Shown: positions 1 to 6,691 of the stretch, piece after piece
How positions within the stretch are numbered: position 1 is the first letter of the stretch
Layout: the number at the start of each line of letters is the position of its first letter
Assembly: GCA_031281685.1 (NCBI GenBank)
Contig: JAITFA010000132.1
Location: 1 to 11,068, forward strand
Direction of reading: 5' to 3'
DNA length: 11,068 nt
Origin: Treponema sp.
GTDB lineage: Bacteria > Spirochaetota > Spirochaetia > Treponematales > Breznakiellaceae
The notes under the pieces: model-generated
Databases searched by the model: none
The model's input: the letters and a program-made list of their open reading frames with translations, nothing else
Told to the model about the DNA's origin: nothing
Position numbers and translations under genes: made by a program

Positions 1-231
1 GACTCAGAAGTTGAAAATCCTGACATGGGATTTGAAAATCCTGATCTAGGATTTGATACTTTTGACTTGGGATTTTGTAATCCTGACTCAGAAGTTGAAA
101 ATCCTGACCTAGGATTTGAAACTTTTGACTTGGGATTTTGAAATCCTGACTCAGAAGTTGAAAATCCTGACATGGGATTTGAAAATCCTGACTTAGAAAT
201 TTTAACGGACAAGTCAGAAATGGTAACGGCT
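1..231. repeat. Tandem array of 21-bp units, left edge of window
   Basis: Eleven consecutive 21-bp units start at 1, 22, 43, 64, 85, 106, 127, 148, 169, 190 and 211. The first nine are well conserved and the last two are degenerate. Most units begin GAC or GAT and end AATCCT or ACTTTT. Many contain the dyad GGATTT-GA-AAATCC or GGATTT-TG-AAATCC. A higher-order 63-bp period is visible: 43-105 and 106-168 differ at only three positions, and 1-42 is identical to 148-189. There is no spacer between units, so this is not a CRISPR array. In the frame starting at base 1 the plus strand reads as heptapeptides such as DSEVENP, DMGFENP and DLGFETF, open to a TAG at 256-258 except for one TGA at 139-141. 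Two minus-strand frames are also open over the array. The array continues beyond the left edge, so its size and origin are unknown. Confidence 0.93.
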
Positions 232-282
232 GATCCGTCTGGTACGTTGAATGAGTAGATGTGAGACGGTTTTGAGGGACAG

Positions 283-303
283 AGACAAGCCGTTGGCTTG
301 TCT
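283..303. other. Perfect 9-bp inverted repeat
   Basis: The arms AGACAAGCC and GGCTTGTCT are exact complements separated by the trinucleotide GTT, giving a strong hairpin on either strand. No run of T follows on the plus strand, and no run of A precedes it that would give U residues on the minus strand, so it is not a standard intrinsic terminator. It lies about 175 bp beyond the end of the minus-strand carAB-prs operon and could still end or stabilise that transcript. The rest of 259-476 shows no open frame with a credible start, no tRNA fold and no repeat that I can see. Confidence 0.55.
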
Positions 304-476
304 GTATAAGCAAGCGGGAATCTAAGAGCTTTGTTCAGTAGGCAGAGAGGGCACTTGTTTGCATAGTATGAAGCCGGGAGCGAAAGTCTTATGCTTGCCG
401 TGGTCAAACGCATGGAGAGAGCGCAGCGGTTCCTAAGATGTTGCGCAAGCGTCTGTCAAAAACCTTACTGCTTTTT

Positions 477-677
477 TTAGAGGAATTTTTTGTCTTGAAA
501 CGCGGGACAATGTTTGCCTGTGGCGCGGAACACCTCATACGAGGGCAGGTTCCGGCTCTTGATGCCAAACATCAGACAGGAGCGGGGCAAAGCCGGTTCC
601 CAGGTGATCTTGAAGTGAGCGCATTTCAGGCACGTCGGCGCTCGCTGGGGAGCGACGGCTGGAGTTTCGTTGCTCAT
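477..677 (-). CDS. Small four-cysteine protein, function unknown
   Basis: This 66-residue protein has cysteines at 16, 19, 34 and 57: CLKC near the N-terminus, then PRSC and KHCPAF. The arrangement could hold one metal ion, as in small zinc-ribbon proteins. The central stretch HFKITWEP...PRSCLMFGIKSR...LPSYEVF..TGKHCPAF follows a pattern I know from short conserved bacterial proteins. Some of those carry the label uracil-DNA glycosylase in databases, but nothing here supports that enzyme. The ATG at 675-677 overlaps the prs stop codon in an ATGA arrangement, so it is very probably translated by coupling to prs and is the last gene of the carA-carB-prs operon. No signal peptide or membrane segment is visible. 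The frame on the opposite strand has no such pattern and is taken as a shadow. No clear terminator follows. Confidence 0.8.
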   Translation of the reverse strand: MSNETPAVAPQRAPTCLKCAHFKITWEPALPRSCLMFGIKSRNLPSYEVFRATGKHCPAFQDKKFL

Positions 678-1780
678 TGCTTTCTACGCGGTTCCTCAGA
701 CTTCAGGTAGCTTTCCGCGTCAAAAACTTCAAGCAGTTTTTCCATGGAACTGTGGCTCACAATAGCGCCGATCACATCGGCGGACAGTTCCGCAGATGAA
801 ACCACCTCAAGGTTGGGAATGGTCTCAGGCAGCGAAGCCGGGCAGTATACTGTATCAGTTACCATGATGCGGCACAGCAGTCCTTCCTCTGAAAGCTGCT
901 GTAAACGCTTTGAAGCTGGCGGCGATAAAATGGGATGAACTGCGATGATGTTGATCTCGGCTGGCTTGAGCGGCGCCAGCGCCCGAATGAGGCTCTCCAC
1001 TGAACCAGCAGTGTCAATCATGTCGTCCACGATCCATATTACTTTGCCTTCAATGGGAACTGCCGAGAGGATGTTGATGGATTCGATCTTATTAACTGTG
1101 GAATAGTCCCGCTGTTTATGCGCCACAACCAGATTCGCGCCAAAAGCGTTGGCAAAACCCCGCGCCAGCTTCTCCCCGCCCGCGTCAACAGAGCAGAAAG
1201 CCCAGTTGGGACGCACCTCGCGGGTTAGGGTCTCATAGTCGTGGATATAGGCATCACAGAGGTAGCGTTTGAGCAGATTCAGCGCCGGAATGTCGTCAAT
1301 CACGCAACAGGTTGGGTCAAGCATGGACTTAGACTTGTCGGAATGGAGCTGGTAGGTAACGATTTGCTGCGCGCCCAAACCGGACAAGGTTCTGAAATGC
1401 ACCCAGAGACCAACGGAACCGCGATGATTCGTTCTGTCAGAGCGCGAACACGAAACAAACGGCTCAAACACGATAATTTTTTCCGCCTGAGAGCGTTTCA
1501 TGGCGTCAACTGTGTGGAACAGTTCAATTTGCGCCTCAGTAACGCTGATATTTGCCTCGTTACGCGAGCAACCCGTAAACAGAATCACGGTTTTACCCCG
1601 AATTGACGACTTAACCACTACTTCCAGCTCGCCGTCCGCGAAACAATCGGTATGAAGCAGGTCAACGCCATTGATAGTGGCTGCCGCTTCAATAAAAGCA
1701 GGCAACTGGGTGATATGCTTCACAACCCGTGAAGCATACTCCCGTGTTGATCTTGTGGCTGTAATGACAAATTCTTGCAT
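674..1780 (-). CDS. prs: Ribose-phosphate pyrophosphokinase (PRPP synthetase)
   Basis: Cytosolic enzyme that transfers pyrophosphate from ATP to ribose 5-phosphate, giving PRPP for nucleotide, NAD, histidine and tryptophan synthesis. Visible motifs are FADGE (47-51), RSDR at 113-116 in place of the usual RQDR, the metal-binding His in YQLHSD (His146), DAGGEKLARGFA (199-210), the loop residues Lys222 and Arg224 matching catalytic Lys/Arg of the family, and the PRPP-binding loop VDDMIDTAGS (251-260). At 368 residues it is about 50 longer than the usual 315. The segment after RSDR (HRGSVGLWVHFRTL) lacks the usual REP motif, so it belongs to a divergent branch that I associate with spirochaetes. 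It lies 57 bp after carB and its stop overlaps the next gene. I see no good ribosome-binding site before the ATG. The role is well supported; assignment of the branch is from memory. Confidence 0.93.
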   Translation of the reverse strand: MQEFVITATRSTREYASRVVKHITQLPAFIEAAATINGVDLLHTDCFADGELEVVVKSSIRGKTVILFTGCSRNEANISVTEAQIELFHTVDAMKRSQAEKIIVFEPFVSCSRSDRTNHRGSVGLWVHFRTLSGLGAQQIVTYQLHSDKSKSMLDPTCCVIDDIPALNLLKRYLCDAYIHDYETLTREVRPNWAFCSVDAGGEKLARGFANAFGANLVVAHKQRDYSTVNKIESINILSAVPIEGKVIWIVDDMIDTAGSVESLIRALAPLKPAEINIIAVHPILSPPASKRLQQLSEEGLLCRIMVTDTVYCPASLPETIPNLEVVSSAELSADVIGAIVSHSSMEKLLEVFDAESYLKSEEPRRKQ

Positions 1781-1838
1781 GGCTAAAGTCTAGCGGAGAT
1801 GCGGCTTTTGGCATAGTGTCTGAGCCGGCAAGCGGCTT

Positions 1839-4800
1839 TCACCTATACTCTTCCCACGCCTTTATCTCCAGACCTTTTTCCCGTTCCAGCGCCATTGCGT
1901 CGATAAACTCACGCGCAACCTTGATATTGGTGAACAGCGGGATATCAAAGTCGATTGCCATACGGCGGATAAGGTAGTCATTCTTGAGTTCAATCTCGCG
2001 GTTATTTTTGGGAATGTTTATAATCAAATCGATCTCGCGCCGTTTGATAAAGCTGGCGATGTTCGGCTCCCGCGCCTCAAGGGGCCAGTTAAGCGCGGTA
2101 ATGGGTAAGCCGTTACTCGACAGGAACTTGGCAGTGCCGCGTGAGCCAACGAGTTCGTACCCCATTTGCGTGAGCTTTTTCGCGGAGTCGAGAAAATCGA
2201 GCTTGTCTTCTATGGGACCAGTGGAAAGCAGAATACGTTTACGCGGCAGGCGATAACCGACTGACAGCAGGGCTTTGAGGAAGGCGTCGTGAAGGTCGGT
2301 ACCGATACAGCCGACTTCGCCGGTACTTGCCATTTCCACGCCAGAAACCGGGTCCGCGCCGTGGAGCCGCGAATAGCTGAACTGCGCGGCTTTGACGCCG
2401 ACCCATTCAAGGTCGAGCGCCGACGACGGCGCTTTCTGCACGGCTTCGTCAAGCATGGCGCGAACCGCCATCTCGATCATGTTTACGCGGCTTACCTTTG
2501 AGCAGAACGGGAAACTGCGGCTGGCGCGTAAGTTACACTCAATGACCCGCACATGGTTGCGTTGGGCGAGGAACTGAATGTTAAACGGGCCGCTTATATC
2601 AAGGGCTTGGGCGATTTGGGAGCTGATCTTACGAATCTTCCTGATGGTTTCGATGTAAAGGCGCTGCGCGGGCAGTACAACAGTAGCGTCGCCGGAATGA
2701 ACGCCGGCGTTCTCAATGTGTTCAGTGATAGCATGGAAGAGGATTTCGCCCCGTTTTGCCACAGCATCAATCTCGATCTCCTTAGAGTTCTCAATAAATT
2801 TGCTGATAACAACCGGATGTTCGGCGGAAACGTCAGCCGCAAGCTCAAGAAACTGCTCAAGGCGCTCGTGATCCCACGCCACGTTCATTGCCGCGCCGGA
2901 CAGCACATAGCTGGGGCGAATTAGCACTGGATAGCCAACCGCAGTGGCAAAGGCTTTGGCAGAAGCAAGGTCGGTGAGTTCCTTCCACTCAGGCTGTTCA
3001 ATGTTGAGCGAGTCCAAGAGCGCGGAAAACTTATTGCGATCCTCAGCCATGTCTATTGACGCGGGGCTGGTGCCATAGATGAGTGCGCCACAGTCGTAGA
3101 GCCGTGTGGCGAGGTTATTCGGGATTTGCCCACCCATTGACAGAATGATACCGTCAGGGCGCTCACGCTCGTAGATGTCGAGGATGCGTTCCAGCGTCAG
3201 TTCCTCGAAATAGAGCCGGTCGCACATATCATAGTCAGTGGACACGGTTTCGGGGTTACAGTTCACCATGATCGAATAGCGTCCGAGTTTGCGGGCAGCC
3301 TCAACCGCATTGACACAGCACCAGTCGAACTCAACGCTGCTGCCGATACGGTACGCGCCAGACCCCAGCACCATGACCCCGCGCCCCGCCGGTGTTACGT
3401 CATCACCACTAACGCCGCCGCTATGGGCGTAGGTCATGTACAGGTAGTTGGTCTTTGCCGGATATTCGGCTGCGAGGGTATCAATCTGCTTAATGGCGGG
3501 ACGTATACGGTATTCCTCACGCAGGGAGCGGACATCCATCTCACTCATGTTTAGAAACTCACCGATGCGGGCGTCGGAGAAGCCGAATTGTTTGGCTTTC
3601 ATCATGAGTGCACGGGGGATGCTTGGACAAACATCTCCATCTTTTGTTAATGACCCGCTATGAGCCGCTACATAGTCTTTTAACTCCGCTTCTGTTTCCA
3701 CAACATTGGCGATCTTTGCCAGAAACCAGCGGTCGATCTTCGTGAGCCGGTGTATGCGCTCGATTGACCAGCCTTCCCGTAACGCTCGATAAATAATAAA
3801 GATGCGGCGGTCAGTGGGTTTTGAGAGCGCGTCTTTAATGTTTATTGCGCCAACTCCGCAGAGCGTATCGTCGTCAGCAAGTCCGGGCGCACCAATGCCG
3901 GTCATGCGGAGCGCCTTTTGCAGAGCCTCCTCGAATGTGCGGCCAATGGACATAACCTCGCCCACGCTCTTCATCTCAGAGCCGATGCGGGTTTCAACAT
4001 GCTTAAACTTGGCAAGGTCCCAGCGCGGCACTTTCACCACGCAGTAATCAAGGGCTGGCTCAAAGCAGGATTTGGTAATGCGGGTGATGCGGTTCTCAAT
4101 GTCAAGCAGCGTGTAACCGAGCGCCAGCTTCGCGGCCACAAATGCCAATGGATAACCTGTGGCTTTGGACGCCAGCGCCGAACTGCGCGAGAGCCGCGCA
4201 TTTACTTCGATGATGCGATAGTCCTCAGATGTTGGGTCGAGGGCGTACTGAATATTGCACTCACCCACTATGCCCAAATGCCGGATTACGTCGATGGCGA
4301 CGCGGCGTAGTTTGTGGTATTCGCTGTCGCTGAGGGTCTGCGATGGGGCAATGACAATACTTTCGCCCGTGTGTATGCCGAGCGGGTCAAAGTTTTCCAT
4401 GTTACAGACAGTGATGCAGTTGTCTGCGGAGTCGCGCACTACCTCGTATTCGATCTCTTTCCAGCCTCCAAGCCATTCTTCGATTAAGACCTGTGAGTCA
4501 ACGCCAATCGCCTGAGCCAAAGCGCGATCACAGCGCCGCCGTACCTCAATCTCGTTCCGGCAGATACCTGATCCCGCGCCGCCCAAGGCATAAGCCACCC
4601 GCGCCATCACTGGATAGCCAATCCTTGCCGCAGCCTCTACTGCTGCTTCCGTACTGCTAACCGCGACGCTTCGCGGCGTCTTTGCGCCGATTTCCGTGAG
4701 GCGGTTCACAAAGCGCTCGCGGTTTTCAGTATCCTCAATAGCCTTAACCGGCGTACCCAGTACCCTGACGCCGTACTTGTACAGTATACCCTCTCGATGA

Positions 4801-5093
4801 AGCGCCACGCCGCAGTTAAGCGCGGTCTGCCCCCCGAATGACAGCAGCAAACCGTCCGGCAATTCCTTTTCAATAACCTGACGCACATATTCCGGCGTTA
4901 CCGGCAGAAAATAAGTGGCGTCAGCCATACCTTCACTAGTCTGTATAGTAGCGATGTTGGGATTAATGAGGACGGTTTTGATACCTTCCTCCCGCAGAGC
5001 CTTGAGCGCCTGAGAACCGGAGTAGTCGAACTCACCCGCCTGCCCGATTTTCAAGCCTCCTGAGCCAAGTACGAGAACTTTTGTTACCGTCAT
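1839..5093 (-). CDS. carB: Carbamoyl-phosphate synthase, large subunit
   Basis: Makes carbamoyl phosphate from bicarbonate, two ATP and ammonia delivered by CarA, for pyrimidine and arginine synthesis. It has the full duplicated structure. The first ATP-grasp half begins with GSGGLKIGQAGEFDYSG (about residues 10-26). The second half begins with VLGSGAYRIGSSVEFDW (about 575-591). A C-terminal MGS-like regulatory domain runs from about residue 950 to the end. The 1084 residues match the family's usual length. I chose the ATG at 5091-5093 because AAGGA lies 7 bases upstream and overlaps the carA stop codon. A start at 5123 would add ten residues, overlap carA by 20 bases and lack such a site. 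Phrases such as NMENFDPLGIHTGE, IEVNARLSRSSALASK and PSYVLSGAAMNVA fit the animal CAD/CPS1 and Bacteroidota form better than the E. coli form. The gap to carA is 10 bp, so the subunits are co-translated. Confidence 0.97.
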   Translation of the reverse strand: MTVTKVLVLGSGGLKIGQAGEFDYSGSQALKALREEGIKTVLINPNIATIQTSEGMADATYFLPVTPEYVRQVIEKELPDGLLLSFGGQTALNCGVALHREGILYKYGVRVLGTPVKAIEDTENRERFVNRLTEIGAKTPRSVAVSSTEAAVEAAARIGYPVMARVAYALGGAGSGICRNEIEVRRRCDRALAQAIGVDSQVLIEEWLGGWKEIEYEVVRDSADNCITVCNMENFDPLGIHTGESIVIAPSQTLSDSEYHKLRRVAIDVIRHLGIVGECNIQYALDPTSEDYRIIEVNARLSRSSALASKATGYPLAFVAAKLALGYTLLDIENRITRITKSCFEPALDYCVVKVPRWDLAKFKHVETRIGSEMKSVGEVMSIGRTFEEALQKALRMTGIGAPGLADDDTLCGVGAINIKDALSKPTDRRIFIIYRALREGWSIERIHRLTKIDRWFLAKIANVVETEAELKDYVAAHSGSLTKDGDVCPSIPRALMMKAKQFGFSDARIGEFLNMSEMDVRSLREEYRIRPAIKQIDTLAAEYPAKTNYLYMTYAHSGGVSGDDVTPAGRGVMVLGSGAYRIGSSVEFDWCCVNAVEAARKLGRYSIMVNCNPETVSTDYDMCDRLYFEELTLERILDIYERERPDGIILSMGGQIPNNLATRLYDCGALIYGTSPASIDMAEDRNKFSALLDSLNIEQPEWKELTDLASAKAFATAVGYPVLIRPSYVLSGAAMNVAWDHERLEQFLELAADVSAEHPVVISKFIENSKEIEIDAVAKRGEILFHAITEHIENAGVHSGDATVVLPAQRLYIETIRKIRKISSQIAQALDISGPFNIQFLAQRNHVRVIECNLRASRSFPFCSKVSRVNMIEMAVRAMLDEAVQKAPSSALDLEWVGVKAAQFSYSRLHGADPVSGVEMASTGEVGCIGTDLHDAFLKALLSVGYRLPRKRILLSTGPIEDKLDFLDSAKKLTQMGYELVGSRGTAKFLSSNGLPITALNWPLEAREPNIASFIKRREIDLIINIPKNNREIELKNDYLIRRMAIDFDIPLFTNIKVAREFIDAMALEREKGLEIKAWEEYR

Positions 5094-5106
5094 AGTGATT
5101 TCCTTA
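5094..5106 (-). promoter_or_regulatory. carB ribosome-binding site overlapping the carA stop
   Basis: On the minus strand the carA stop reads TAAGGA: the AAGGA at 5105-5101 is both the end of carA and the Shine-Dalgarno sequence for the carB ATG at 5093, 7 bases further on. This fixes the carB start and suggests that ribosomes finishing carA reinitiate on carB, which would balance the two subunits. Confidence 0.75.
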
Positions 5107-6240
5107 TTGATTTTTTGCTTCACGCACCTGCTCTAAGAACCGGTCAATCAAAAACTCAGTGTCTCGCGGGCCAGGGCAGCCCTCAGGGTGAAACTGCACT
5201 GCTGAAAACGGCGCTTTGCTCGATTTGATGCCTTCAATGGTGTCGTCGTTAGCGTTGATAAACCAGGGTTCCCAGTCTTTGGGCAGTGTATCGCCGCGAA
5301 CCGCATAGCCGTGATTCTGGCTTGTGATGTAGCAGCGTTTGGTTTCAGTATCAACACAGGGCTGGTTCTGCCCGCGATGTCCGTAGGGCAGCTTGTAGGT
5401 ATCCGCGCCGGCAGCCAGCGCCATGATCTGCACACCCAGACAGATGCCGAAAATGGGCTTGCCTCGCTCAAAGGCGCGCCGCACTGTGGCAATGGTCTTG
5501 CCGCAAGCCTTGGGATCCCCGGGACCATTTGACAGAAAGATGCCGTCGTACTCAATGCCGCTGAGTTCATGGTTCCACGGCAGGCGGATGACCTCAACAC
5601 CACGGTTGAGTAAACAGCGCAGTATATTCGCCTTTGCCCCGCAGTCAATGAGCGCGATACGCATGACACTATCACGCGCCGCGCCGGCAACATTCACGGC
5701 ATAGACCTGAGGTTTGTGGGGCGATACGTCGGCGACAGGGTGTACGATAAGACCGGAATCAATCGTTACGTCGCGGCTTCCGTCAACCAGTATTTTGCCG
5801 CGCATCACGCCGTGTTCCCGCAGGCGAATGGTCAGAGCGCGGGTGTCAATGCCATAGACACCGGGGACATTGTTCTTATCCAGCCACGTTGAAAGGCTAC
5901 AGCCTGACGCGAAATGGCTGGGTTCGTCGCAGGCTTCGGCAACCACAAAACCCGCCGCCTGTATCCGGTCTGACTCAAAGTGCGCTGGTATGCCGTGTTC
6001 ATCAAAAAACGGCTCGGCTGTCTTCGGCTTGACCGGCACGCCGTAGTTTCCCTGCAAGGGATAGGTTGACACCAATATCTGCCCCCGAAAGCTGGGATCA
6101 GTGAGCGCCTGCGGATAGCCGGTCATGCCGGTTGTGAACACCACCTCGCCGGCTTGGGAACGCGACTTTCCAAACGACCAGCCCCCATACTCCGACCCAT
6201 CCTCTAGCACCAGCCTCGCGGCAACAGCGCATTTTTTCAT
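5104..6240 (-). CDS. carA: Carbamoyl-phosphate synthase, small (glutaminase) subunit
   Basis: Hydrolyses glutamine and passes ammonia to CarB. Counting from the chosen start (378 residues, normal for the family), the N-terminal CPSase small-chain domain occupies about 1-150 (EVVFTTGMTGYPQALTDPSF). The class I glutamine amidotransferase domain follows. The nucleophile is Cys267 in FGICLGVQIMALAAG, and the catalytic pair is His351 and Glu353 in AVQFHPEGCPGP. LPYGHRGQNQP is also conserved. The motif after the nucleophile is GVQ rather than the common GHQ, a mild change outside the catalytic triad. I chose the ATG at 6238-6240 because AGGAG lies 5 bases upstream and the protein then begins MKKCAVAARLVLEDGS. 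An upstream ATG at 6306 would precede the predicted promoter. This is the first gene of the operon carA-carB-prs-small protein. Confidence 0.97.
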   Translation of the reverse strand: MKKCAVAARLVLEDGSEYGGWSFGKSRSQAGEVVFTTGMTGYPQALTDPSFRGQILVSTYPLQGNYGVPVKPKTAEPFFDEHGIPAHFESDRIQAAGFVVAEACDEPSHFASGCSLSTWLDKNNVPGVYGIDTRALTIRLREHGVMRGKILVDGSRDVTIDSGLIVHPVADVSPHKPQVYAVNVAGAARDSVMRIALIDCGAKANILRCLLNRGVEVIRLPWNHELSGIEYDGIFLSNGPGDPKACGKTIATVRRAFERGKPIFGICLGVQIMALAAGADTYKLPYGHRGQNQPCVDTETKRCYITSQNHGYAVRGDTLPKDWEPWFINANDDTIEGIKSSKAPFSAVQFHPEGCPGPRDTEFLIDRFLEQVREAKNQ

Positions 6241-6245
6241 AAACG

Positions 6246-6296
6246 CTCCTGAAATCTTGGTAAAATTATTATAACCATGATAGAATAAAACCATAA
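6246..6296 (-). promoter_or_regulatory. Promoter and ribosome-binding site of the carA operon
   Basis: On the minus strand a perfect -10 box TATAAT occupies 6273-6268. A weak -35 (TTATGG, 6296-6291) lies 17 bp upstream. Transcription would start near 6261, leaving a leader of about 20 bases that contains the Shine-Dalgarno AGGAG at 6250-6246. So short a leader has no room for a pyrimidine-sensing attenuator or riboswitch. Any control is more likely to act at initiation or through CarB allostery. Confidence 0.6.
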
Positions 6297-6395
6297 CAAA
6301 AAACAAGGCGCAGATATGAAATACTCCAAGTAAGAAAAGCGTTTTTAGTAAGCGCCGCCCTTCCTTAACATCACCAGGGTTAAAAACCGGCCCAT

Positions 6396-6437
6396 CGGAG
6401 TTCGGAGCGAGCTAGCCGGAGTTCCGAACAGAACGGA
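6396..6437. repeat. Diverged 21-bp direct-repeat pair with inverted repeat
   Basis: CGGAGTTC occurs at 6396-6403 and again exactly 21 bp later at 6417-6424, and the two 21-bp units that follow from these starts share further scattered matches. The same stretch holds an inverted repeat: GTTCGGA (6400-6406) and TCCGAAC (6423-6429) with a 16-base loop. The second unit also contains GTTC-C-GAAC. The period matches the tandem arrays at both window edges, although the sequence differs. It lies in the divergent spacer between carA and the hemerythrin relic. It may be a remnant of a small array or a protein-binding site. Confidence 0.45.
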
Positions 6438-6485
6438 TTCTATTCAGAGCAAAACAATCGGCTCTCTAAAAAGTGAGGTAGCGAT

Positions 6486-6655
6486 ATGGCAGATGAAAAA
6501 TATGTGGTATGGTCCAAGAAGTATGAGACAGGTATACCAATGGTCCCTCTTATCTTCTTACATTACTTGCATAATTGGATCATATAGCCATTGACGATAT
6601 AGATTTTGTGTATCATAGTAAAGTTATAAAGGAGGAAATAGGAATTCTGTTATAG
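6486..6655 (+). pseudogene. Decayed bacteriohemerythrin gene
   Basis: An ATG at 6486, with GAGG about 8 bases upstream, opens a 33-codon frame ending at TAG 6585-6587. Its first twenty residues end in VVWSKKYETGIPMV, the typical hemerythrin N-terminus (compare VTWEDRYVLGIPFI in the intact neighbour). The next residues VPLIFLHYLHNW align without gaps to VPNAFVRFLKDW near the C-terminus of the neighbour. About 85 codons are therefore missing in frame, with five of the seven iron ligands. After the Trp codon the relic has 2 bases where the intact gene has 9, a net loss of 7 that shifts the frame. In the shifted frame from 6581 it reads HIAIDDIDF, matching HIAVTDKKY, and ends at TAG 6653-6655. 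The homology is read by eye against the adjacent gene; the first 33 codons could still be translated, but could not bind iron. Confidence 0.8.
6591..6619 (+). promoter_or_regulatory. Predicted promoter of the intact hemerythrin gene
   Basis: A -35 box TTGACG (6591-6596, five of six matches) and a -10 box CATAGT (6614-6619, four of six) are separated by 17 bp. The promoter lies within the 3' remains of the hemerythrin relic. Transcription would begin near 6626, giving a leader of about 65 bases. A consensus-like AAAGGAGG at about 6628-6635 has no start codon at a useful distance and may be a relic. The working site for the gene is AAGGAAGGG at 6679-6687. Confidence 0.5.
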
Positions 6656-6691
6656 AAAATTTGCTAAGCAATCGCTTTAAGGAAGGGTAAA

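Noticed and set aside
259..476. Group II intron end or small structured RNA
   Set aside because: Phrases such as GAGCGAAAGTC recalled intron domain V or RNase P, but the paired arms and flanking motifs required are absent.
438..710. Plus-strand 90-codon frame opposite the small protein and the prs end
   Set aside because: No recognisable pattern and no ribosome-binding site; it lies opposite a frame with conserved cysteines that is coupled to prs.
5094..5123. carB start at 5123, adding ten residues
   Set aside because: It would overlap carA by 20 bases and has no ribosome-binding site, while the ATG at 5093 has AAGGA 7 bases upstream and gives the usual N-terminus.
6241..6267. Pyrimidine-sensing riboswitch or attenuator before carA
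   Set aside because: The predicted leader is only about 20 bases long and contains no terminator-like hairpin.
6241..6306. carA start at 6306, adding 22 residues
   Set aside because: The extra codons span the TATAAT promoter box, and AGGAG directly precedes the ATG at 6240.
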